This document shows, piece after piece, positions 1 to 6,705 of a stretch of 16,576 nt of DNA. This DNA is from Entamoeba histolytica HM-1:IMSS (Eukaryota; Evosea; Mastigamoebida; Endamoebidae): contig NW_001915142.1 in the NCBI RefSeq assembly GCF_000208925.1, positions 2,881 through 19,456 on the forward strand, in the 5' to 3' direction. The position numbers and the translations under genes were made by a program. Position 1 is the stretch's first letter; each line of letters begins with the position of its first letter. The notes beneath the pieces are model-generated. The model saw only the letters and a list, made by a program, of their open reading frames with translations, was not told where the DNA came from and searched no databases.

Positions 1-928
1 GTAATTATCTCTATAGAACTTTTTTCAATTTTATCTTTTTTGAAGTAATTTGTTTTTTAATTTCTCTTTTATTTAATCTTTTCATGTTTTATTTCTTTTC
101 GGTTTACGATGGAAAGAATATTTTGAACAAAATTAGAATAATAGCGAACAAATAGAACCCTAAATATCATTGTTTTATGAAAATACATCAATGATAATAG
201 AATAACTACAACCAATATTAATAAAAATAAAAAATGATTAATTAAGTGGTATTACTTTTATTTTCTATTCTTCTTTGTTCATCAAGGAATAACCACTTCG
301 TTATATCATAAGAATATTTTTTCATCATTTATTCATTAGCTTTTCATCATGTTGAGAAGTGAATGTTTCAGGTTCTTCAAACTTACATTATTTTCTTTAA
401 ATTAGTATCATTTCAAACTTCCTTAACTTACTTATTCTTCATTTAAGGAACTATCTTATCTTTGTTTGAAGTTTAATGAAGATTAAAACCTCTTTATTCT
501 TTATTTTCTTATTTTGTAATGAATGAATATACCATTACTACTGTATTATTATGATTAATTTCTTTCATTATTAACCATCCCCAATATACCCTTTTCCTTT
601 GATAATACTCATATGTTCAATTTAAACTATTCATTATCAAATATCTTTCACCCCTCCCCCAACAAGTAAATAATATACCTTCTTTATAAATACTCATTCT
701 TCTGGTATAATAAATGAAATTTCATCATCATAAATAATAATCACTTTCATGCATGTAGGAATGAATAATATATTTTCTAATTAAATCCAACGTCACAATC
801 GTATTATAACTGATAATTCAATGCTTTGATTTATTGTAATGTTAGTGATATTTCTAACATGCAACTTTCAATTTATAGAATAACTATAAAAAAATAAAAA
901 AATAAAAACTAAAACTAAAAAAAAATAA
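1..928. other. Gene-poor AT-rich flank with relics and inverted repeats
   Basis: I see no intact gene here. A 24-codon minus-strand open frame at 11-85 begins with ATG but stops at once, so I do not call it a gene. A short minus-strand coding-like tail lies at 325-384 and is listed separately. Two inverted repeats are present: 244-250 with 292-298, and 598-606 with 633-641. Pyrimidine-rich tracts, including a C-run at about 650-660, stand out from the AT background. The last 60 bases before position 929 are A-rich, as is usual just upstream of Entamoeba start codons. Confidence 0.6.
325..384 (-). pseudogene. Possible relic of a protein C-terminus
   Basis: On the minus strand 19 codons read KFEEPETFTSQHDEKLMNK and then stop. 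There is no start codon, and an in-frame stop lies just upstream. The residue mix is unlike random AT-rich translation. The pattern E-x-x-x-F-x-S-Q-x-D-E-x-L also ends the small plus-strand frame at 10062-10157. I infer that both are tails of the same decayed gene family, which I do not recognise. The match is short, so chance is not excluded. Confidence 0.3.
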
Positions 929-1640
929 ATGGAACAAATTGAACAATTAGAAAACGCAATCACTCAACAAGAATTAGACTTAAAAGACCTTAATGAATTA
1001 TTAGTTGAAGACTCAACAAATGAAGAAATTCTTTCATTAAAGAAAGAAGCAGAAACAACACTCAACACATTGAAAAAACAATTAGAACAATACCGTTTGA
1101 CAATCTTATCTTCAAAAGAAGAATTAAAACTAACAAACAACAGTTCTTCTAATAATACAAATGAAACAAAAACCATTTACTTTAAACCAAATGACCAAGT
1201 TATTGCATGGAGTCAAAGAGATAATGGATGGTTTGCTGCAATGATTACAAGACCATCAAATAATCAAATGTATTGGGTCAGATTTGGTCCTCGTGATAAT
1301 CAACTTGTTTCATTAGACAAAATTAAACCATTTAGTGACATTAACTCAGTACAATTATCAAGTATAAATACTTCTAAAATTAAAATTAGAAAACTTCCTA
1401 AAAAAACAATTACTGAATTACCTAAATGGACAAAACCAAAACCTAATGACACTGAAAAAGATTTATTACTTAAAAGAAAAAAAAGACATCAGTTAAAATC
1501 TCTTATGAAGTTTGTTTTTTTTTTTGTTTATTTATTTAAACAATTTAATATTTAAATAATTTAGACAACAAAAAGAAGAAGAGGATTTAGAAACAAAAAA
1601 AAATAGTTGGAAAGCATTTGCAAGTAAAATGAAAAAATAA
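929..1640 (+). CDS. SPF30/SMNDC1-like Tudor-domain splicing factor (one intron)
   Basis: This is likely the survival-motor-neuron-related factor SPF30, a U2 snRNP-associated nuclear protein needed for tri-snRNP joining during spliceosome assembly. Reading through as unspliced gives a 208-residue product with a meaningless hydrophobic tail. Removing the intron at 1510-1564 gives 218 residues ending NSWKAFASKMKK, which matches the conserved SPF30 C-terminus and the human length of 238. Residues 1-65 form an acidic coiled coil. Residues about 84-137 form the Tudor domain, with W94, W101 and W116 as candidate aromatic-cage or core positions. A basic segment with KRKKR follows. The frame joins in phase 2 (AA then A). 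The stop lies 25 bp from the convergent stop of the methyltransferase gene. The start is the first ATG after an A-rich leader. Family knowledge supplies the role; the domain order is seen. Confidence 0.9.
1510..1564 (+). other. Spliceosomal intron of the SPF30-like gene
   Basis: This 55-nt intron starts GTTTGT, the strongly conserved Entamoeba 5' splice site, has a T-rich body, and ends AATTTAG. Its removal restores the frame and produces the expected conserved C-terminus. Without splicing, translation would end within the intron. Confidence 0.9.
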
Positions 1641-1665
1641 TAATAATAAAAAATCGCTTTTTTGA

Positions 1666-2379
1666 TTATTGAAGAAGAAAAGCATAAAGTGGATAAAATT
1701 GTGTTGGGTAATTTAAGTCTTTTCTAATTTGTAATGTTTGTAGTCCTGATTGTGCAAATAAATGAGTCATATGTTCAACTGTTCTCATTAAAGAATTATC
1801 AGAACGATCCCAATAAAATCCATCAGTTCCAACATTTTCTTTTATAATAATTATTCCACCTTCTTTTAAATGTTGTTTACATTTTTTTAGCATATCAATT
1901 AAATCATCATCTCTTAAATAAAGAATTGACCATTGAATCCAAATACAATCATATTGTTTATTTAATTGTAAATTTTGCATATCACAAACAAATGCATCAT
2001 TAAATGATGGAAGTATTTCTTTTAATTCTTTTGCTTTATTAACATGAACTAAACATTGATCAGCTACGTCAATATGTTTATAATAACGAGATAATACATC
2101 TTTTGTAACTCTTCCAACTCCACCTCCAAGATCTAAACAATCTTCAATATTACAATTCATTTTAATTAATATATTTCTTAAAAAAGTATGACTATTACTT
2201 TCATCTATTGGAATTAATTTGGTATATCCATCAACCATTCCTTTATCACTACTTTCCATATTATCCCATACTTTTTTATCTAATTGATACCAATCATTTT
2301 TATTAACAAGTTTATAAACTTCTTCAATACTTGAATAAACATTATTTAAACTATCACTTCCATTGAATGTTAATTTCAT
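1666..2379 (-). CDS. Protein N-terminal (alpha-amino) methyltransferase, NTMT1/NTM1 type
   Basis: The 237-residue product resembles METTL11A/NTMT1. This family uses S-adenosylmethionine to methylate the free alpha-amino group of proteins beginning with an X-P-K-type motif after Met removal. The SAM-binding motif I is LDLGGGVGR at residues 82-90. The family signature IWIQW lies at 146-150. IKEN at 179-182 corresponds to human IKDN, whose Asn168 is catalytic, and Asp194 lies 12 residues later, the same spacing as human Asp180. The N-terminal WYQ and GGYG-like region (MVDGYTKLIPID, 48-59) also follows the family. Length is typical (human 223). It is convergent with the SPF30-like gene and divergent from the small membrane-protein gene, 82 bp away. 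No anomalies are seen. Methyltransferase assignment is secure; substrate range is inferred. Confidence 0.9.
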   Translation of the reverse strand: MKLTFNGSDSLNNVYSSIEEVYKLVNKNDWYQLDKKVWDNMESSDKGMVDGYTKLIPIDESNSHTFLRNILIKMNCNIEDCLDLGGGVGRVTKDVLSRYYKHIDVADQCLVHVNKAKELKEILPSFNDAFVCDMQNLQLNKQYDCIWIQWSILYLRDDDLIDMLKKCKQHLKEGGIIIIKENVGTDGFYWDRSDNSLMRTVEHMTHLFAQSGLQTLQIRKDLNYPTQFYPLYAFLLQ

Positions 2380-2461
2380 TCTTCAATTAGATTCTTAAAA
2401 GATTTTTGTTTTCATATAAACCCTTTTTTTTTCTTAAAAAAAATAACTCAAAAAAAAATTT

Positions 2462-2665
2462 ATGAATAATATCGTTGTTCTTCTGTTTTTCATTATTTCT
2501 ATACTCATAATTATTTTAATTTGTTACATCTCTTATAATTTAATTCAAATCCATATACTTGAAGAAAGAATAAAACAAAAAGAAAGTGAAGATGAAGATT
2601 ATTCAGATGGAGAAGACCCTAATTATATTGAACAATATCATATGCTTGGAGGTGAAGATGAATAA
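2462..2665 (+). CDS. Small single-pass membrane protein with acidic tail
   Basis: The 67-residue protein has a hydrophobic helix at residues 4-26, then an amphipathic stretch with ILEERIKQKE, then a strongly acidic tail (residues 41-67, including ESEDEDYSDGED and GGEDE). It resembles a tail- or signal-anchored protein with about 40 residues on one side of a membrane. I do not recognise the family. Support for a real gene comes from its compact fit between neighbours (82 bp to the divergent methyltransferase start and 57 bp to the convergent Exo84-like stop). An A-rich leader precedes its ATG, and the non-random charged tail also supports it. The serines and aspartates (DYSDGED) would suit casein kinase II phosphorylation, which is inference. 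A chance frame is possible at this length. Confidence 0.55.
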   Translation: MNNIVVLLFFIISILIIILICYISYNLIQIHILEERIKQKESEDEDYSDGEDPNYIEQYHMLGGEDE

Positions 2666-2722
2666 TTTAATAAATTTTTATAAAAAAAAATCAAAACTTT
2701 TTTTAAAAGAAGTAAAGTGAAA

Positions 2723-3868
2723 TTAGAATGGAAAACCAAATCCATGACTTGTTAATTTTTGAATCATTTTAGGATCAATTTCATCTTTTGATTTAGATAA
2801 ACTTCGAACAATATTAGATAAATATTTTCTTACAATAAATACTAATGAAAGTTCTTGAGGAACAATATCATATAATGTTATAATTTTATCAACACAATCA
2901 ACTTTAATTGAATTTTGTTTAACTTCTTTATTTGCAATTTTCTTTTCTAAACTATTCATTACAAAATTTATTAAGGAAATATTCCATGATGCAAAACATG
3001 ATGTTGGAGCAACTGGAAATGAAGTAACAAATACACTATGTGTAGATTTAATTAATGGAAATGCAAATGAACAAACATTTTGAGTAACTAAACTTAAGTT
3101 TTCAGAATGAAGTTCTCTTTCAATTCTTTCTTTTGCTGTTTTTGTTCTTGCATCTAAGAAAATTAACATAGCTTTTTCTTCATTTGTTACCTTTTTTAAA
3201 TGATTAATAATTACGACTGTTTGACGAGATGATAAAGATAAATCAAATAATCTCTTTTTTAATTTATCTACAATATGATCAATCATTTCTTCAAATTGGT
3301 CTAATGCAACATGTCCTTTTAATACATTTTTTAAATCATTATTTTTATTAAGTAAATGTCTAACGTTATCATGAATTTTAATACACTCATCAAAATTCCA
3401 TTGTGAGAGATATACTTGAAGTAAACTTGGTGCATCTAATATATATTTAATATCATTTCTAAGTTGTGGTATTTTACTAGTCATATCATTATTTTCATTA
3501 TTTAATGAATTAGAAATATTAAGAAATGAAGATCGTTCTGTAATTAATTTATCTAATTTAGATTGTTGTTCTCTCATTTCAGTTGCATAATGTTGATTTA
3601 ATTCATCAAGTTCAGTTCCTATAGCATTAAATTGTGTATGAATTGTCATAAAGTCTTGTTCAATTTCTTCTAGTCTTCTAGTAATAGCTAAAAATTCTTG
3701 GTAATTATCATAAACAGCTTGTTTTAATTCATCAGACTTATCAGCAAGAAATCCTTTTAATTGTTGTAATGTAGTATTTTCAATTTGTTGATGAGAATGA
3801 TTTTTATAAATATCATCAATGTAACCCTTTTCATTTTCTTTTAATTGTTGAATAAGTTCTTCTGCCAT
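2723..3868 (-). CDS. Exocyst subunit Exo84-like protein lacking the PH domain
   Basis: The 381-residue product looks like Exo84/EXOC8, an exocyst component that tethers secretory vesicles to the plasma membrane. Residues about 34-115 form the Vps51/Exo84/COG-type N-terminal helix and coiled coil, with the pattern LKQAVYDNYQEFLAITRRLEEIE typical of this superfamily (given here as residues 48-70). Residues 145-380 are all-helical. A block at about 236-310 (LDARTKTAKERIERE, then a conserved FPLIKSTHSVFVTSFP followed by an ASW and a hydrophobic helix) follows the C-terminal region of plant and animal Exo84. Human EXOC8 is about 725 residues and carries a PH domain between these parts. Here the link is only some 30 residues, so the PH domain is absent, as in plants. 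A related CATCHR subunit such as Vps51 or COG remains an alternative. Its start lies divergent from the U5 snRNA gene. Confidence 0.65.
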   Translation of the reverse strand: MAEELIQQLKENEKGYIDDIYKNHSHQQIENTTLQQLKGFLADKSDELKQAVYDNYQEFLAITRRLEEIEQDFMTIHTQFNAIGTELDELNQHYATEMREQQSKLDKLITERSSFLNISNSLNNENNDMTSKIPQLRNDIKYILDAPSLLQVYLSQWNFDECIKIHDNVRHLLNKNNDLKNVLKGHVALDQFEEMIDHIVDKLKKRLFDLSLSSRQTVVIINHLKKVTNEEKAMLIFLDARTKTAKERIERELHSENLSLVTQNVCSFAFPLIKSTHSVFVTSFPVAPTSCFASWNISLINFVMNSLEKKIANKEVKQNSIKVDCVDKIITLYDIVPQELSLVFIVRKYLSNIVRSLSKSKDEIDPKMIQKLTSHGFGFPF

Positions 3869-4037
3869 TTATCTTTTTATATTTTTAAGATGAGATAATA
3901 TTTTTTTAGATTAGTATTATATTTTTAAATAATCACAAATAATTAAAACGTAAAAAAAAAATATAGATAAAAACCCATAATTTTTTAAAAAGAAAAATAA
4001 TATTTATTAAATTAAATAATTGAAATAAAGAATTAGT

Positions 4038-4150
4038 AATCTTCACTACTAACAAAATCGATCTTATCTTTCGCCTTTTACTAAAGATAACCGTGTTAGT
4101 AGATTTACTGAAGATGAAGGAATTTTTGGAGGGTCTATTCAAGGACCAAT
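4038..4150 (+). ncRNA. U5 spliceosomal snRNA
   Basis: U5 snRNA is the core RNA of the U4/U6.U5 tri-snRNP; its loop I holds the two exons during both splicing steps. The loop I region TTTCGCCTTTTACTAAAG is the universal U5 sequence, and with its flanks (4066-4088) it equals human U5. It is capped by a perfect stem, TTATCTTT (4064-4071) with AAAGATAA (4083-4090), and followed by the conserved CCGTG. Below it two more helices pair perfectly: CTACTAAC (4046-4053) with GTTAGTAG (4095-4102), and ATCTTCA (4039-4045) with TGAAGAT (4109-4115). An Sm site AATTTTTGG lies at 4121-4129. A 3' hairpin with stem GGTC/GACC follows (4132-4135 with 4144-4147). The length of about 113 nt matches human U5 (about 116). 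Exact ends are estimates. The gene lies in the divergent spacer between the Exo84-like gene and the 455-residue protein gene. Confidence 0.94.
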
Positions 4151-4201
4151 CTTTTTAGTAATTTTATTTTTTTATCTTCATCTTTTTATTTATTAAAAAC
4201 T

Positions 4202-4210
4202 AAAAATTCA
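4202..4210 (+). promoter_or_regulatory. Initiator-like element AAAAATTCA
   Basis: This exact match to the Entamoeba initiator consensus lies 21 bases upstream of the ATG at 4231, a usual 5' UTR length in this genus. A GAAC tetranucleotide follows at 4218-4221. The match is seen; function is inferred. Confidence 0.5.
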
Positions 4211-4230
4211 ATATTTTGAACATTTACTAA

Positions 4231-5598
4231 ATGGTAAAAAAGTTATTGTCAAAATTATTCTCTTACACATTTACTTATAATGATGAATTTACAATTGAAG
4301 GAGGTGAACAATCTTTAACAGAACAATATCGCTTTATTCATGAAAACGAAAATTTTTTTCTTCAAGTTAGAAATATATCAATTAAAGAAACAGTTAATGA
4401 TATTATTATAAATGAACTTCAAAGTTTTGGATTTATGGGACCTAATGATTCTCTTTCAGTTATTGGGGAATGGAAAGATATTATAATACCTTTTAAGTTA
4501 AAGGTTTTCTTTTATTCAAAACAAACACAAGAAGCAAAAATGGGAATTTTATTTTTTGAATATAATAAAGTTTTCTTTGAATTAATGTCAACTACTTTTA
4601 TTTCATTTGATGAACTTACAGAAATTCTTAAAGGAATTGATCTTTCTAATGTTAAACAATCACATAAATTAATACTTAATGGAGTTGTAACTCAAACAAT
4701 ATATAAAGAAGATTTTAAAGTTAGAGTTCCAAATCATTTTAAAAGAAATGGTGTATTTTATACAGGAACAATTCAAATTTATGATGATGATATTATCAAT
4801 ACAATTAATCTTAGTTTTGGAAAAGATATTGTTTCATCAGAAAAAATATTTAAAAAAAGAATTGAACAAATGTGGGGATCAATTCAAACAACATCTATTA
4901 CTTTAAATTGTAATTCTATTTCATGGATAATCCTTTCATTTATTTCACCAAATAATATTTATGGAGTTAAAAATCATTATCTTGCTTATCATCAATATAA
5001 TAATGCATTCTATTCAGTATGGTTTGGGTTACTTCATGAAAATGCAAATATAACTCCATTATTTACTCTTATTCTTTCAAATTATAGTCATGAACAATTA
5101 ATTTTAAAAGATAAATTTCCATTATATCTTCATTTTAATCCTGAATATAGTATTTCTCTTTCTCCATCTTTCCTACCAATTAATTCAGCTGATGAATATG
5201 GTTTAATTAGTGATATTCTTCCATCAATGTTTATTGATAAACAGGCAATTTGTAGATTTTTTATTAATGTAACTCCATTAACAGGAATTCCAAAAGAGAC
5301 AGGATTAGATATTATTAATATGGAACGATTAAATTTAAAAAATCAAAAAACGACTCAAATGATTTCTCAAAAAACTGAGAAATATGGAAAATATGATTGT
5401 TGGTGTGATATTTGTAAGACTAAAATTCAAAATGATGAAGTAAAATGTATGATAAAATATGTTTATTTCAAAAACCCAGATGTTTATGTTCGTTTTAGTT
5501 TCTCTGCACCAGAACAAACATTTAATGAATGTTATATTAATCATCACATTCCACAACTAATGGGTTCTTTAGATCTTTCTCTTCTTAAATCAAATTAA
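4231..5598 (+). CDS. Unrecognised 455-residue protein with C-terminal Cys cluster
   Basis: The open frame is long, uses ordinary Entamoeba codons and has an initiator-like element just upstream, so the gene is real, but I do not recognise its family. There is no signal peptide and no membrane helix. The protein appears mostly beta-stranded with alternating helices. A possible three-part layout is visible: residues about 10-145, 150-290 and 300-455. Similar hydrophobic strand-helix-strand endings occur near 116-145 (ISFDELTEILKGIDLSNVK) and near the C-terminus (a final LMGSLDLSLLKS). This vaguely recalls repeated Mog1/PsbP/DUF1795-type folds, which is speculation. A Cys cluster C390-x-C392-x2-C395-x10-C406, near His438/His439, might bind zinc. 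It is convergent with the RhoGAP gene, 28 bp apart, and U5 snRNA lies about 80 bp upstream on the same strand. Confidence 0.85.
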   Translation: MVKKLLSKLFSYTFTYNDEFTIEGGEQSLTEQYRFIHENENFFLQVRNISIKETVNDIIINELQSFGFMGPNDSLSVIGEWKDIIIPFKLKVFFYSKQTQEAKMGILFFEYNKVFFELMSTTFISFDELTEILKGIDLSNVKQSHKLILNGVVTQTIYKEDFKVRVPNHFKRNGVFYTGTIQIYDDDIINTINLSFGKDIVSSEKIFKKRIEQMWGSIQTTSITLNCNSISWIILSFISPNNIYGVKNHYLAYHQYNNAFYSVWFGLLHENANITPLFTLILSNYSHEQLILKDKFPLYLHFNPEYSISLSPSFLPINSADEYGLISDILPSMFIDKQAICRFFINVTPLTGIPKETGLDIINMERLNLKNQKTTQMISQKTEKYGKYDCWCDICKTKIQNDEVKCMIKYVYFKNPDVYVRFSFSAPEQTFNECYINHHIPQLMGSLDLSLLKSN

Positions 5599-5626
5599 AA
5601 AAATAATAAATTCATTACATTTCTTT

Positions 5627-6590
5627 TTAGATCATTTCATTTTCTTCTTTAATATGTTTGAATATTTGTTCATAAGATTCAATCATTAATTCAAATGCAT
5701 TTTGAATTAAGTTTAGATCATTAGCACTTTGTTCCCATGTTAAATCTGGATTTCTAACACAAGCAGGTCCAAAACAAACTGCAAGATTCATTGGTCCCAT
5801 TAAATTAATAGCTTTATTGATTGAGATTAAGTGTAAAAAATCAATCAAATACCATAAACAATTTTTATTGATTGATGGAAGACTTTCAACAAATTTTCTT
5901 AATTGTTTAATACGTTCTTTTTTATCAACACATCTACCACACTTAACAAATTCATCATATCTAAAATATGGAATAATTGGATCATCCAAAGAAGATAAAT
6001 AATTTTTACAAACAGCTGATGCAATACGAACATTTCCAAAATCAATTGGTTGAGAAGTTGTATCTGACTCTAATATTTTTTTAACAGCCATCATTTCATC
6101 TCTACTTGGTGAAACTCTAAAAATTCCTTCAGTGGTAATTCCTCCATTATATCTTAAATATTGAATACTTCTAAAAAATGGAACAGGATATCTCCATCCT
6201 GATTTTAAACATGCTACACGAAGTGGATATCCATATGTTCCACTAATTTTCATATTTAATCCAAGTTGTGTTAACCAATTAATAAATTTTCCAAAATCAT
6301 TAAATAAAAAAATATAATTTTCTTTTTCAGTATTTATTTGAAATGATTTATTAACTTGTTGTTCTTCAAGTTTTTTCATTAAATCTCCATTTCTAATTAA
6401 AACTGATTTTTGAATATCAATTGTAAATTCCTCTTTTTCTTTTTTTAAACATATAATTTTATTATTAATTAATGAAATACTTCCTTCATTAAATTTTCCT
6501 TTTTTTCCTTTACTATATTGAATTGGAGTACTGAATAATGAGTGTTAATAACTTCTTTTATCTTTATTAAAGAACAAACAGTTCAATCAT
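5627..6590 (-). CDS. PH-RhoGAP protein with an 11-nt first exon
   Basis: This GTPase-activating protein would switch off Rho/Rac-family GTPases that control the amoeba's actin cytoskeleton. Taking the first in-frame ATG of the long frame (6379) gives 250 residues, but the frame stays open and protein-like upstream to 6530 with no ATG. Joining it to ATGATTGAACT (6580-6590) across a 49-nt intron gives 304 residues beginning MIELTPIQYSKGKKG. The added 54 residues complete a PH domain (about 8-95), including the C-terminal helix with conserved Trp89. The RhoGAP domain spans about 105-300. Its arginine finger is Arg142 in GIFRVS, followed by VCKNYLSSLDDPIIP and the NLAVCFGPA block. The PH domain suggests phosphoinositide-dependent membrane recruitment. 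The gene is convergent with the 455-residue protein gene. Catalytic residues look intact. Confidence 0.9.
6531..6579 (-). other. Spliceosomal intron of the PH-RhoGAP gene
   Basis: On the minus strand this 49-nt intron starts GTTTGT at 6579 and ends TTCAG at 6531. The codon CTT (Leu4) is split across the junction as CT and T. Splicing is needed to connect a start codon to the N-terminal half of the PH domain. The acceptor is CAG rather than the more common TAG. Confidence 0.82.
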
Positions 6591-6615
6591 TATAACAGAT
6601 CTTTTTATTCTTGTT

Positions 6616-6620
6616 AGTTC
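6616..6620 (-). promoter_or_regulatory. GAACT motif upstream of PH-RhoGAP
   Basis: GAACT within AAAGAACTAACAAG lies 26-30 bases upstream of the proposed ATG at 6590. It matches the core of the Entamoeba GAAC promoter element. This supports transcription starting just upstream of the micro-exon, but the motif is short. Confidence 0.35.
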
Positions 6621-6705
6621 TTTTTTTTTTCTAGATTTTCAATTATGAATTATTTCTTTATTTTTAAAAAATACCAAAAAAATGGTTATTATAAAAATAG
6701 TACAT

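Noticed and set aside
11..85. 24-codon minus-strand frame with ATG at 85
   Set aside because: Too short, Lys-rich, and no 5' splice site before the stop to extend it beyond the window.
244..298. AAGTGGT/ACCACTT inverted repeat as a possible small RNA
   Set aside because: Only seven pairs with a 41-base loop and no C/D or H/ACA box signals that I can see.
576..660. Possible G-quadruplex on the minus strand
   Set aside because: Only two adjacent G-runs; the other two are about 60 bases away, too far for a typical quadruplex.
3933..4142. 69-codon minus-strand frame
   Set aside because: It lies over the U5 snRNA gene on the opposite strand and has no features of its own.
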